Assembly (NCBI RefSeq): GCF_003626575.1
Contig: NZ_RBDY01000009.1
Span: 124,001 to 188,000, forward strand
DNA from: Streptomyces radicis
Lineage (GTDB): Bacteria > Actinomycetota > Actinomycetes > Streptomycetales > Streptomycetaceae
Direction of reading: 5' to 3'
DNA length: 64,000 nucleotides
Below the pieces are notes generated by a model, which ran no database searches, was not told where the DNA came from, and was given only the letters and a program-made list of their open reading frames with translations. Both the position numbers and the translations under genes were made by a program. Below are positions 18,595-27,386 of the stretch, piece after piece (position 1 is the stretch's first letter; the number at the start of each line of letters is the position of its first letter).

Positions 18595-18869
18595 TGCTCG
18601 AACGCCGTACGCCCCATGACGATCTCGTGGACCACCTGGTGCGCAGCACGCCTCTCGCGCGAGGTGAGGCGGCCCGGGTGATTATGGACGTGCTGGCATA
18701 TTTCGACGAGACCGCCGAGGAGTTCGTCCGCAGGCGCCACCGGGAGCTGCGCTCCCAGGGGCTGACCAACGCGGCGATCTTCCAGCGGATCGCGGACGAG
18801 CTGCCGCATCGCGCGGTGGCACCGCCCGAGCTGTCCCTGCGGCAGCTGCGGCGGATCGTCTACGGCTGA
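18594..18869 (+). CDS. small conserved actinobacterial protein
   Basis: A 91-residue, mostly helical, charged protein with no membrane segment and no family I can name. It begins LERRTPHDDLVDHLVRSTPL and contains FDETAEEFVRRRHRELRSQGLTNAAIFQRIADELPHR. The last part, with SLRQLRRIVYG at the end, reads like a small helical (possibly DNA- or RNA-binding) domain. It ends 43 bases before glmS and is probably upstream of it on the same transcript. The GTG start is supported by the promoter geometry; ATG 18519 is an in-frame alternative without a ribosome binding site. Confidence 0.65.
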   Translation: MLERRTPHDDLVDHLVRSTPLARGEAARVIMDVLAYFDETAEEFVRRRHRELRSQGLTNAAIFQRIADELPHRAVAPPELSLRQLRRIVYG

Positions 18870-18912
18870 TGCGGCCGACCCGGCAAGTGTGAGACCAGCA
18901 GGAGGAACGTCT

Positions 18913-20733
18913 ATGTGTGGAATCGTCGGATATATCGGCAAACGGGATGTGGCACCCCTCCTGCTCGAGGGCCTCCAGCGACTCGAGTACCGAGGCTACG
19001 ACTCCGCGGGCATCGCCATCCACAGCAGCGGCAAGGGCGGCGGGCTCAAGACGGTGAAGAACGCCGGGCGGGTCCGCGACCTCGAGGGCAAGGTGCCCGC
19101 CCGCTTCGCCGGGACCGGCGGCATCGCCCACACCCGCTGGGCCACGCATGGCGCGCCCAACGACACCAACGCGCACCCCCATCTGGACGCGCTCGGCCGC
19201 GTCGCCGTCGTGCACAACGGCATCATCGACAACTCCGCCGACCTCCGCGCCAAGCTCGCCGCCGACGGCGTCGAGCTGGCCTCGGACACCGACACCGAGG
19301 TGCTGGCCCACCTGATCGCGCGCGCCCAGCCCGAGACGCTGGAGGAGAAGGTCCGCGAGGCCCTGCGGTACATCGAGGGCACCTATGGGATCGCCGTCCT
19401 GCACGCGGACTTCCCCGACCGCATCGTCGTCGCCCGCAACGGCTCGCCCGTGGTGCTCGGGATCGGCGAGAAGGAGATGTTCGTCGCCTCCGACGTGGCC
19501 GCGCTCATCAGCCACACGCGCCAGGTGATCACCCTGGACGACGGCGAGATGGCCACCATCAAGGCCGACGACTACCGCACGTACACCACCGACGGCAGCC
19601 GCACCGCGGCCTCCCCCACCACCGTGGACTGGGAGGCCGAGAGCTACGACATGGGCGGCCACGACACATACATGCACAAGGAGATCGCCGAGCAGCCCGA
19701 CGCGGTGGACCGGGTGCTGCGCGGCCGGATCGACGACCGTTTCGCCACCGTCCGCCTCGGCGGACTCAACCTGGACGCCAGGGCCGCGCGCGGCGTGCGC
19801 CGGGTCAAGATCCTCGGCTGCGGCTCGGCGTACCACGCGGGCCTGATCGGCGCCCAGCTGATCGAGGAGCTGGCGCGCATCCCGGCGGACGCGGAGCCGG
19901 CGAGCGAGTTCCGCTACCGCAACGCCGTGGTGGACCCCGACACGCTCTACATCGCCACGAGCCAGTCCGGCGAGACCTACGACACCCTGGCCGCCGTGCA
20001 GGAGCTCAAGCGCAAGGGCGCCATGGTCCTCGGCGTCGTCAACGTCGTCGGCTCGGCCATCGCGCGCGAGACCGACGGCGGGATCTATGTGCACGCGGGG
20101 CCCGAGGTGTGCGTCGTGTCCACCAAGTGCTTCACCAACACCGCGGTGGCGTTCGCGCTGCTCGCGCTGCACCTCGGCCGCATCAGGGACCTCTCGGTGG
20201 CGGACGGCAGGCGGATCATCGAGGGGCTGCGCAAGCTGCCCGAGCAGATCGGCGAGATCCTGCGCGACGAGGACCGGATCGCCAAGGTGGCCGAGGCGTT
20301 CGCGGAGGCCAAGAGCCTGATGTTCGTGGGCAGGGTGCGCGGCTTCCCCGTGGCCAGGGAGGCGTCGCTCAAGCTCAAGGAGGTCTCCTACATCCACGCC
20401 GAGGCGTACCCGGCCTCCGAGCTGAAGCACGGCCCGCTCGCGCTCATCGAGCCCGCGGTGCCGACGGTCGCGATCGTCCCTACGGACGAGCTGCTCGACA
20501 AGAACCGGGCCACGCTCGAGGAGATCAAGGCCCGCAGTGGCCGGATCCTGGCGGTGGCGCACGAGGAGCAGCCCAAGGCGGACGACACGATCGTGGTCCC
20601 GCGCAACGAGCCCGAGCTCGACCCCGTCCTCATGGGGATCCCGCTCCAGCTGCTGGCCTACCACACGGCGCTGGCGCTCGGCCGGGACATCGACAAGCCG
20701 CGGAACCTCGCGAAGTCCGTCACGGTCGAGTAG
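18913..20733 (+). CDS. glmS: glutamine-fructose-6-phosphate aminotransferase GlmS
   Basis: A 606-residue enzyme making glucosamine-6-phosphate from fructose-6-phosphate and glutamine, the entry to UDP-GlcNAc for peptidoglycan. The catalytic Cys2 (MCGIVGYIG) is exposed after Met removal, so the start is fixed. AGGAGG lies upstream. Domains are class II glutamine amidotransferase (residues 2-220, with YRGYDSAGI and HTRWATHG) and two SIS sugar-isomerase domains (GCGSAYHAG; SQSGETYDT; ASLKLKEVSYIHAEAYPASELKHGPLALI). It ends with the invariant DKPRNLAKSVTVE. There is no glmS ribozyme, as expected in actinobacteria. Confidence 0.95.
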   Translation: MCGIVGYIGKRDVAPLLLEGLQRLEYRGYDSAGIAIHSSGKGGGLKTVKNAGRVRDLEGKVPARFAGTGGIAHTRWATHGAPNDTNAHPHLDALGRVAVVHNGIIDNSADLRAKLAADGVELASDTDTEVLAHLIARAQPETLEEKVREALRYIEGTYGIAVLHADFPDRIVVARNGSPVVLGIGEKEMFVASDVAALISHTRQVITLDDGEMATIKADDYRTYTTDGSRTAASPTTVDWEAESYDMGGHDTYMHKEIAEQPDAVDRVLRGRIDDRFATVRLGGLNLDARAARGVRRVKILGCGSAYHAGLIGAQLIEELARIPADAEPASEFRYRNAVVDPDTLYIATSQSGETYDTLAAVQELKRKGAMVLGVVNVVGSAIARETDGGIYVHAGPEVCVVSTKCFTNTAVAFALLALHLGRIRDLSVADGRRIIEGLRKLPEQIGEILRDEDRIAKVAEAFAEAKSLMFVGRVRGFPVAREASLKLKEVSYIHAEAYPASELKHGPLALIEPAVPTVAIVPTDELLDKNRATLEEIKARSGRILAVAHEEQPKADDTIVVPRNEPELDPVLMGIPLQLLAYHTALALGRDIDKPRNLAKSVTVE

Positions 20734-20779
20734 CCACGGCCGAGTGGCCACGGTGGCGTAGGAGCGCGGGGAGGCGCAC

Positions 20780-20828
20780 GGCGACCCCCGGGAGGTGCGT
20801 GCCACCAAACGCACGCCCGGGGGCCGCC
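20780..20828 (+). terminator. terminator after glmS
   Basis: A long two-part stem has outer arms CCCCCGGG and CCCGGGGG and inner arms GTGCGT and ACGCAC around GCCACCAA, about 50 bases after the glmS stop. The remaining 190 bases before the convergent universal stress protein gene show no gene. Confidence 0.65.
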
Positions 20829-21017
20829 ATATGCGCCGGCGTCGCCCATTACGCCGGCGGGAGAAGCCGCCGTCGGGTCCGTCACCTCCCGACGAACGAC
20901 CCTGGCCTGTGTCGATGTCCCCTTTATGCCCATCACAAACGCACAATCCACCCTTCCCCGCCGACGAATTTGGTGAATGCTCGGTGAGGAACGCGAGGTC
21001 GGGCCCAAGGGGCCGCC

Positions 21018-21539
21018 TCAGGGGATGACGACGACGGGGCGCTGTGCGCGGCGGGCCAGGCGGCCCGAGACGGAGCCGAAGACGCGGCCGAGCAGGCCAT
21101 GGGTCGTGCCGACGACGATGGCGTCCGCCTCGTACTCCCGGCCGACCTCCTCCAGCTCGTGGCAGATGTCGCCGCCGCGCTCGAGCAGCACCCAGGGGAC
21201 GTCGGTGAGATGCTCGGCACAGGCCAGCTCGAGGCCGAGCACCTCGGTGCGGTGGTCGGGGATGTCGACCAGCGCGGGCGGCTCGCAGCCGGCCCAGACG
21301 GTGGTCGGCAGGCGGTTGGCCACATGGACGATGATCAGTCCCGAGCCGGAGCGGCGGGCCATGCCCACGGCATACGCCAGGGCACGCTCGCTCGACGTGG
21401 AGCCGTCGAAGCCGACCACCACTCCGTGCTGGAAGGCCGGATCACGCGACGCGCGTGCGTCATCCGCCGGGTCGGGCGTGGACGAGGGATCGGCGACGCG
21501 CCGGCGATCCGCTGGTTCGGGGAGCTCGTATCCAGCCAT
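21018..21539 (-). CDS. universal stress protein (UspA family)
   Basis: A 173-residue single-domain universal stress protein. The fold starts at residue 38 with GVVVGFDGSTSSERALAYAVGMA. The ATP-binding glycine pattern is intact in the last 30 residues: GTTHGLLGRVFGSVSGRLARRAQRPVVVIP (G-x2-G-x9-G-S/T type). Its first 36 residues are charged and probably disordered. GAGG lies about six bases before the ATG. Such proteins often respond to hypoxia or stationary phase; no specific regulation can be read here, though a nine-pair inverted repeat sits 65-96 bases upstream. Confidence 0.9.
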   Translation of the reverse strand: MAGYELPEPADRRRVADPSSTPDPADDARASRDPAFQHGVVVGFDGSTSSERALAYAVGMARRSGSGLIIVHVANRLPTTVWAGCEPPALVDIPDHRTEVLGLELACAEHLTDVPWVLLERGGDICHELEEVGREYEADAIVVGTTHGLLGRVFGSVSGRLARRAQRPVVVIP

Positions 21540-22280
21540 CGGTGCCTCAGCGGTGGGTCAGTGAGGAAACCTCGTGAGTGTGTCGAAGATGGGGGTGGTG
21601 CGTGGAGAAGCGGGGGAGGTTTCTCGCGCTTCTCCTGACTCCACCTCCAGGGTACGGCGTCAAGGGCCTGGTTCCCAGAGACCGTGTGTACAACCCCTGA
21701 AACCATCCGCTGGCGCCGTGGCCGTGCAGCATGCCCTACCCAGAACGGGCAGCGCAATGCTTTCGGACACATTGCGACACGGGTGCTGGCGTTGAGTGAC
21801 CGCGCGCCGGGGCGCCGTCCGTTCCTTTCTTGGCGCCGCCCGCCGTGGCCGACGAGCAGCGGGTGATCGCTGTCCGTGCGCGGCGGATCACCACACGCGG
21901 AAGGCCGCGCGCCGGGGGCGTGCGCCCCCGGCTCGGGGTCACGGCCATGACGACGGCTCTTATTTTCGGCCAACTTCACCTCAGCAGAACCGCGTTGCTC
22001 ACGCGTCTCGCCAACACCTCCTGTATACCGGGAAGATGAGCCACGGCTCCCCTTCGGGGGCGCGGCGGGCGAGTGGTGGGGCGAGGCGTACTTCCCCCAA
22101 CTGCTCCTACGTGTAACGCTTCCTGATCGACTGCTTCACGCCACGTTGTCATGTCGATATAGCGCCGGGTGAGGAACTGGTCTCGTCCACCTCACCCGAC
22201 GCAGTAGATTCGATCTTGGCAATCACGTCGGGGGACAGTGCAGGACCGAGAGGATGCGACGACCGAGGGAACTGAGGAGC
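21540..22280. other. long regulatory gap between usp and adpA
   Basis: This 740-base gap is less GC-rich than its flanks. I find no convincing gene: the open frames lack ribosome binding sites and domains. It holds an inverted repeat (GGAGAAGCG at 21604 with CGCTTCTCC at 21627), a small CCCCTTCGGGGG hairpin at about 22052, and AT-richer stretches around 21955 and 22150. adpA genes in Streptomyces typically have long, multi-regulator upstream regions, so most of this is probably adpA promoter and leader DNA. Confidence 0.5.
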
Positions 22281-23387
22281 ATGAGCCAGGACCCAACGCA
22301 CGGCCCCGAGCCCGCCGTCAAGCTGGCTGCCCGACGCCGCCGCGAAGTCGTCGCGGTGCTGCTGTTCAGCGGCAGTCCGATGTTCGAGAGCTCCATCCCG
22401 CTGTCCGTCTTCGGCGTTGACCGCCAGGACGCCGGGGTGCCGCGTTACCGACTGCTCGCCTGCGCGGGGGAGGAGGGGCCGCTGCGCACCACCGGCGGCC
22501 TCGAGCTGCGCGCGCCCTACGGCCTCGGCGCCGTGGCGCGCGCCGGGACCGTGATCGTGCCCGCCTGGCGGTCGATCACCGGGCCACCGCCCGCCGCCGC
22601 GCTGGCCGCGCTGCGGCGCGCGCACAGCGAGGGCGCCAGGATCGTCGGCCTGTGCACCGGGGCGTTCGCCCTGGGGGCCGCCGGGCTGCTCGACGGGCGG
22701 CCCGCCACGACGCACTGGATGTACGCGCCGACGCTCGCCAAGCGATATCCCTCGGTCCATGTGGACCCCAGGGAGCTGTTCGTCGACGACGGCGACATCC
22801 TGACCTCGGCGGGCACCGCGGCCGGGATCGACCTGTGCCTGCACATCGTCCGCCAGGACCACGGCCCCGAGGCGGCCGCGGCGCTGGCCCGCCGCCTGGT
22901 GCTGCCCCCGCGCAGGGGGAACGGCGCCGACGCCGCGCAGCACCGGCACCTCGACCGGTCTTTACCCGAGGACATCGGGGCCGACCCGCTCGCCGAGGTG
23001 GTGGCCTGGGCGCTCGAGCACCTGCACGAGCAGTTCGACGTGGAGACCCTCGCGGCCCGCGCCTACATGAGCAGGCGGACGTTCGACCGCCGCTTCAGGG
23101 CGCTCACGGGCAGCGCTCCCCTCCAGTGGCTCATCACCCAGCGCGTCCTCCAGGCGCAGCGGCTGCTCGAGGTCTCGGACTACTCGGTGGACGAGGTGGC
23201 GGGGCGCTGCGGCTTCCGCTCGCCCGTGGCGCTGCGTGGTCACTTCAGGCGGCAGTTGGGCGCCTCGCCCGCCGCCTACCGGGCCGCGTACCGGGCCAGG
23301 CAGCAGGACGCTCCCGACCGGGGGAAGCCGGTGGGGGACGGCTTCACGCCGCGCCTTCCCGGCCAGCGGGGCCGCCCTCCGCAGTGA
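22281..23387 (+). CDS. adpA: AdpA, AraC/XylS-family developmental master regulator
   Basis: The 368-residue transcriptional regulator controlling aerial mycelium formation and secondary metabolism in Streptomyces. An N-terminal DJ-1/PfpI-like dimerisation domain (residues 20-200) carries the near-invariant VAVLLFSG and [20 protein letters not shown] stretches. It is joined by a linker to the C-terminal AraC domain (residues 232-340: [26 protein letters not shown] and [24 protein letters not shown]). Codon 228 is TTA, so translation depends on the bldA tRNA. GAGG precedes the ATG. ornA follows 49 bases later, the conserved adpA-ornA order. Confidence 0.96.
   Translation: MSQDPTHGPEPAVKLAARRRREVVAVLLFSGSPMFESSIPLSVFGVDRQDAGVPRYRLLACAGEEGPLRTTGGLELRAPYGLGAVARAGTVIVPAWRSITGPPPAAALAALRRAHSEGARIVGLCTGAFALGAAGLLDGRPATTHWMYAPTLAKRYPSVHVDPRELFVDDGDILTSAGTAAGIDLCLHIVRQDHGPEAAAALARRLVLPPRRGNGADAAQHRHLDRSLPEDIGADPLAEVVAWALEHLHEQFDVETLAARAYMSRRTFDRRFRALTGSAPLQWLITQRVLQAQRLLEVSDYSVDEVAGRCGFRSPVALRGHFRRQLGASPAAYRAAYRARQQDAPDRGKPVGDGFTPRLPGQRGRPPQ
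22962..22964 (+). promoter_or_regulatory. bldA-dependent TTA codon in adpA
   Basis: The Leu228 codon, in the sequence encoding DRSLPED, is TTA. TTA is very rare in these genomes and needs the bldA leucyl-tRNA. Its place in the interdomain linker, just before the DNA-binding domain, is the same as in characterised Streptomyces adpA genes and is a developmental translation switch. Confidence 0.93.
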
Positions 23388-23436
23388 GCGACGGCGCGGG
23401 CGGGGCAGTCGCGCTGAGCGACGTAAGGTTGTTCGC

Positions 23437-24033
23437 ATGAACGATCGCATGGTGTGGATCGACTGCGAGATGACCGGTCTCTCGCTGGCCGACGACGCGC
23501 TCATCGAGGTGGCCGCGCTGGTGACCGACTCCGAGCTGAACGTCCTCGGGGAGGGGGTGGACATCGTGATCCGCCCCCCCGACGCGGCGCTCAGGTCGAT
23601 GCCGGAGGTGGTGCGGACCATGCACACCGCCTCCGGTCTCCTGGACGAGCTGGCCGGGGGCACCACGCTGGCCGAGGCCGAGCGGCTGGTCCTCGACCAC
23701 GTCAGGGAGCACGCGCCCGAGGCGGGCAAGACCCCGCTCTGCGGGAACTCGATCGGCACCGACCGCGGCTTTCTCGCCCGGGACATGCCCACCCTGGAGT
23801 CGCACCTCCACTACCGCGTGATCGACGTCTCCTCGCTCAAGGAGCTGGTGCGCCGCTGGTACCCCAGGGTGTACTTCAACAGCCCGCAGAAGAGCGGGAA
23901 TCACCGCGCGCTCGCCGACATCAGGGAGTCCATCGCCGAGCTGCGCTACTACCGCGAGGCGATCTTCGTGCCGCTGCCGGGGCCCGACTCGGACGCCGCC
24001 AAGCGCATCGCCGCCCAGCACGTCCTGGGCTGA
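23437..24033 (+). CDS. ornA: oligoribonuclease
   Basis: A 198-residue DEDDh 3'-5' exoribonuclease that degrades two- to five-nucleotide RNAs and pGpG from c-di-GMP breakdown. All five acidic/histidine positions are visible: Asp and Glu in WIDCEMTGL (residues 8-12), Asp in [10 protein letters not shown], and His and Asp in [14 protein letters not shown]. Length is normal. It lies directly after adpA. In S. coelicolor this gene is needed for normal aerial growth. AGG lies eight bases before the ATG. Confidence 0.95.
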   Translation: MNDRMVWIDCEMTGLSLADDALIEVAALVTDSELNVLGEGVDIVIRPPDAALRSMPEVVRTMHTASGLLDELAGGTTLAEAERLVLDHVREHAPEAGKTPLCGNSIGTDRGFLARDMPTLESHLHYRVIDVSSLKELVRRWYPRVYFNSPQKSGNHRALADIRESIAELRYYREAIFVPLPGPDSDAAKRIAAQHVLG

Positions 24034-24113
24034 GGTCGCGCCGACGAAAACCCTGGCGCGGCGGGCTCCTGGGACCCTGTACACTCTTACTCGGCCGGTA
24101 CGACCGGCCCATG

Positions 24114-24189
24114 GTGGGCGTAGCTCAGCTGGTAGAGCACCTGGTTGTGGTCCAGGTGGCCGCGGGTTCAAGTCCCGTCGCTCACCCCA
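24114..24189 (+). tRNA. tRNA-His (anticodon GTG)
   Basis: A complete cloverleaf has acceptor strands GTGGGCG and CGCTCAC, D-arm GCTCAGCTGGTAGAGC, anticodon stem CTGGT..CCAGG with anticodon GTG, and T-arm GCGGGTTCAAGTCCCGT. The discriminator is C and CCA is encoded. A G at 24113 provides the extra 5' residue typical of tRNA-His. Confidence 0.95.
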
Positions 24190-24197
24190 ATCGATCG

Positions 24198-24230
24198 AGG
24201 CCCGGCCCGCGGACGCGTGGTCGGGCCTTC
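24198..24230 (+). terminator. terminator after tRNA-His
   Basis: AGGCCCG and CGGGCCT form a seven-pair stem followed by TC, nine bases after the tRNA. Confidence 0.6.
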
Positions 24231-24290
24231 GTTGCCGTTCCTGTGCTCCGTGGCCCGTTCCCGGCGGCCCGTTCCCGCGCCCCGCGGCGG

Positions 24291-24608
24291 TCAGTTGCCG
24301 GTCATCGGGGGCGGCTGCCAGGGGTTCGGGGGCGGGGCCGGGGGGTCGGAGTACCCCGCCACAGGGACGAGCGGCGGGTCGCGCGGCGGCCGGTGGGGCG
24401 TTGCGTCGGACGCGGCGTCGAGCGCGATCAGGGCCACGACGGCCGCCAGCACCAGGAGCAGCTCGGCCACACCGTTTCCCAGCCTTCCCAGCCTTCCAGG
24501 TCGGCTTCCCGGTCGACCGACGGGCCGCCGCGTGGCGTCCTTCGGGCCGTGCTCCGTTCCCTTGTCCTCGTGCCGTGGGGGGGACCATACTCGTGGCAGA
24601 TCCGGCAT
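24291..24608 (-). CDS. small putative membrane protein with proline-rich C-terminus
   Basis: A 105-residue reading frame with a basic N-terminal half, one strongly hydrophobic helix (VAELLLVLAAVVALIAL, about residues 47-63) and a Pro-rich tail (PPRDPPLVPVAGYSDPPAPPPNPWQPPP). Helix-then-proline-rich layout suggests a single-pass protein with an exposed tail. GAGGGAAGG lies about 9 bases before the ATG. I recognise no family. The third-position GC bias and plausible topology support it, but it could be a chance frame. It is convergent with the tRNA-His region. Confidence 0.5.
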   Translation of the reverse strand: MPDLPRVWSPPRHEDKGTEHGPKDATRRPVGRPGSRPGRLGRLGNGVAELLLVLAAVVALIALDAASDATPHRPPRDPPLVPVAGYSDPPAPPPNPWQPPPMTGN

Positions 24609-24737
24609 ACCCGAAGCCTTCCCTCGGACGAGGGCTCGTAGCGGGCTCGTCCCCGAGCGGCATCGCGCGCGTTCAGAACATGAAGCGCCTCGTCCCCCGC
24701 GCGCCCCTCGACCCCCGTGCGGCGCGCGGCGGGTGGC

Positions 24738-25295
24738 TCAGCAGCCGTCGTTGTGCCACTCGCCGTTCTCGCGGATCCAGGGCTCGCCCTCGACGGCGAG
24801 CGCGGGGATGTCGGCGACGCCGTACGAGACGGTCGCGGTGTGTCCCGTGATGACCGGCCTGATGTCGCGGGCGGTGAGCCCCGCGCCGTGCTCGTCGACG
24901 GCCCCCCGCAACTCCACGGTGAACGCGTGGAGATCGAGGAAGTCCCGGCAGCGCTGGCTCAGCAGGCCCGCGGCGTCGTCGGGGGCGGGGACGAAGGACG
25001 CCAGGACATAGGCGGCCACGGCCTCCTCGAGCGCGGCGCGCTGCACGGGGTCCACCGTCGGGGTCGAGCCGGTGCCGCCGCTCGAAGTGCCCCCGCCCGA
25101 GGTGCCGTTGAAGTCGTCGTCGTAGTCGTCATCGTCGTAGTCGTCGTCCGAGTGGCCGCCGGAGCCGCCGTCGCGGCCCGACCTGCGGCCGTTGCCGTCG
25201 CCGCACGCGGCCGCGGTGACGGTGAGGAACGTGGCCGCGAGGAGCGCGGCCAGGGCGCGGTTGAGGCGGGTGCGTGATCCCGAGGACGGTGCCAT
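24738..25295 (-). CDS. secreted or lipoprotein-like hypothetical protein
   Basis: A 185-residue exported protein. The N-terminus is a signal sequence (RTRLNRALAALLAATFLTVTAAAC) ending in a poor lipobox, TAAAC, so it may be a lipoprotein anchored at Cys32 or so. A Gly/Ser/Asp-rich linker with a run of DDDYDDDD-like acidic residues follows. The C-terminal domain of about 120 residues (from VDPVQRAALEEAVAAYVLASFVPAPDDAAGLLSQRC) resembles the small NTF2-like or serum-protein-like folds seen in many actinobacterial lipoproteins. No function can be assigned. The start is the ATG at 25295; the ribosome binding site is not obvious. Confidence 0.75.
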   Translation of the reverse strand: MAPSSGSRTRLNRALAALLAATFLTVTAAACGDGNGRRSGRDGGSGGHSDDDYDDDDYDDDFNGTSGGGTSSGGTGSTPTVDPVQRAALEEAVAAYVLASFVPAPDDAAGLLSQRCRDFLDLHAFTVELRGAVDEHGAGLTARDIRPVITGHTATVSYGVADIPALAVEGEPWIRENGEWHNDGC

Positions 25296-25592
25296 GGACG
25301 CAGCGTGCCACGGCGCCGGGACGCGGGTCAGCGCTCTGCGACCCGCTGTGGCGGTCCCGTGACAGCGGCGCGACCGACCGCGCACACGGGCGGTCAACGT
25401 CCCGCGCGCGGCGGCCCGTTGCCCGTTTCCCGCCGTTGGCGCCCGGGGTGCGCGGGCGTGCGGGGGAGGGGCGCGCGCTCCCGGTGGGGCGGGAGTTCGC
25501 GTCCCGCGCTTACCCCGGGGGCACGGAACGTGGCACGCTGGTGACGGTAGATGACGGTCATGACCTCTCGACTCCCGGGAAGGGGTACCGGT

Positions 25593-26558
25593 ATGGCATC
25601 TCCACTCTCCGCGGACCGGCTGCTGCGCGCGCTCAAGGCCGAGGGCGTGCGCGTGGTCGAGCACCGGTCCTGGCGCACGCACAACCGGAACCACGCCGGA
25701 TCCTGGGGCCCCGTGCACGGGGTGATGATCCATCACACCGTCACGCGGGGCACCGACTCCTCCGTCGAGCTGTGCTACAACGGGCACTCGTCGCTGCCCG
25801 GGCCGCTGTGCCACGGCGTGATCGCCAAGGACGGCACGGTGTACATGGTGGGCCACGGCCGGGCGAACCACGCGGGGGCGGGCGACGGCGACGTCCTGGC
25901 CGCGGTGATCGCCGAGCGCGCGCTCCCCCCGGACAACGAGACGGACACCGACGGGAATCGCCACTTCTACGGCTTCGAGTGCATCAACATGGGGGACAAC
26001 AAGGACCCTTGGCCCCCTGAGCAGGTGAGCGCGATCGTGCGCGCCTCGGCGGCCATCTGCCGCGCGCACGGCTGGGGCAAGGAGGGCACGACCTCCGTGA
26101 TCGGCCACCTGGAGTGGCAGCCGGGCAAGATCGACCCGCGCGGGCCCGGCGTTTCGATGAGTGACGTGCGACGGCGCGTGGCCGAGCGGCTGCGGCACCC
26201 GGCCGACTGGGACCCCGAGGAGGACGACATGCCCCTGAGTGACGAGGACATCCGGAAGGTGGCCGTGGCGGCGGCGCGCCAGGTCGCGCTCTACAAGGAC
26301 GAGCGGCTCGACCGCCGCGACGCCCGGCAGATGTGGGACGACGCGGCAAGCCCGCACACGACGTGGCAGTTCAGGCCCGAGGGCGCCGAGCGCGACGCGT
26401 GGGGGTATCTCAGCCGCACCCACGCCGAGGTGGTCGCCCTGCGGGCCGCGGTGGCGGAGCTGGCGAGTGCGGTCGCCGCGGGGAGCGACTCGGTGGACGC
26501 GGACGACCTCGTCGCGCGCATCGAACGCGCGATCGCGAGCGCCAGCGGCGGGGATTGA
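25593..26558 (+). CDS. N-acetylmuramoyl-L-alanine amidase (Amidase_2/PGRP fold)
   Basis: A 321-residue zinc amidase predicted to cut the bond between muramic acid and the peptide of peptidoglycan. The catalytic domain covers residues 15-205: MIHHTV holds the first zinc His, and VIGHLEWQPGKIDPRGPG holds the second His plus the Lys-x-Asp site. The C-terminal 110 residues are helical and possibly a binding or coiled region. There is no signal peptide, so export, if any, is non-classical, or it acts after lysis as in phage endolysins. No phage genes flank it. AAGGGG lies eight bases before the ATG. Confidence 0.88.
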   Translation: MASPLSADRLLRALKAEGVRVVEHRSWRTHNRNHAGSWGPVHGVMIHHTVTRGTDSSVELCYNGHSSLPGPLCHGVIAKDGTVYMVGHGRANHAGAGDGDVLAAVIAERALPPDNETDTDGNRHFYGFECINMGDNKDPWPPEQVSAIVRASAAICRAHGWGKEGTTSVIGHLEWQPGKIDPRGPGVSMSDVRRRVAERLRHPADWDPEEDDMPLSDEDIRKVAVAAARQVALYKDERLDRRDARQMWDDAASPHTTWQFRPEGAERDAWGYLSRTHAEVVALRAAVAELASAVAAGSDSVDADDLVARIERAIASASGGD

Positions 26559-26626
26559 GCGCCCCGGCGGCGCCGCCCAGCCCCGCCGCGCGCCCTCGCG
26601 CCCCCTGCGTCATCCCCGCGCCCCCG

Positions 26627-27238
26627 TCAGCGGCGCGTGCGCGGCGTCCGCTGGCGCGGGAGCGCGTGGCGGGGCGGGTGGATGAGTGTGATCTGCCGCA
26701 CGATCTGGTGGAACGCCACGAGCGCCGACACCGGCGGCAGGCCCGCGACCGCGACGCCCGTCGCGGACTTGGGCGCCTCCCCCACGCAAAGACCGACGGC
26801 CAGGCCGCAGAACATCACGACCACGACCCACGAGTGCAGGGCCTGCCGCTGGTGCAGGGCCGCGCGCAGGATCGACAGGGACGCCACGAGCCAGGGGCCG
26901 TAGATCAGCAGCGGCCACCAGGGGATGAGGTCGTCGGGCACGCCGGAGGAGGCCGCCTCGCGCAGCGGCTCGTACGAGACCAGGCCGCCGAGCACGCTGA
27001 GCATCGCGACCAGGGCCGCGGCGGCCCCCGCGATCAGCAGGCTCGCGCAGCGCAGCCACAGCGAGGGCCCCGAGCCGCCGGGCCAGCGCATCCGGCGCCG
27101 CTCCCTGCGGTGCCGCCGACCTGGGTGGTCGTTCAGCCGCGGGATCCTGGCCGTGTCGTCGATCACCAGCTCCGGCGGGATGAACAACGGCGTGCCCGCC
27201 GTCGGGTCGTAGAGCATCTGCTCGTTGAGAGACGTCAC
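26627..27238 (-). CDS. DUF2637-family membrane protein
   Basis: A 203-residue protein with four hydrophobic helices. They include LWLRCASLLIAGAAAALVAMLSVLGGLV, PWWPLLIYGPWLVASLSILRAALH and HSWVVVVMFCGLAVGLCV, followed by a basic tail. The pattern matches DUF2637 proteins, best known from actinomycete plasmid-spread (Spd) and chromosomal membrane proteins of unknown function. The GTG start at 27238 follows GGAG at short spacing; ATG 27217 is an alternative. The N-terminal 60 residues are cytoplasmic and basic. Confidence 0.75.
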   Translation of the reverse strand: MTSLNEQMLYDPTAGTPLFIPPELVIDDTARIPRLNDHPGRRHRRERRRMRWPGGSGPSLWLRCASLLIAGAAAALVAMLSVLGGLVSYEPLREAASSGVPDDLIPWWPLLIYGPWLVASLSILRAALHQRQALHSWVVVVMFCGLAVGLCVGEAPKSATGVAVAGLPPVSALVAFHQIVRQITLIHPPRHALPRQRTPRTRR

Positions 27239-27386
27239 GACTCCGCCAACGAGGGGCGACTGAGCGGGATGTGCGGCATTTGAGTGAATGGGTGTCGCAC
27301 GGGTGGCGACCGGCACGGCACCTTGACAAAGCGTTTCTTCACACCGTCCCGTCGCCGGGGGCGGGACTCGTAGGATCGGGCGGACC

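Noticed and set aside
18870..18912. glmS ribozyme upstream of glmS
   Set aside because: The 43-base gap is too short for the ribozyme core and the element is confined mainly to Firmicutes.
25593..26558. Prophage endolysin
   Set aside because: The amidase has no signal peptide, as endolysins do, but no holin, integrase, terminase or structural gene occurs nearby, and flanking genes are chromosomal.
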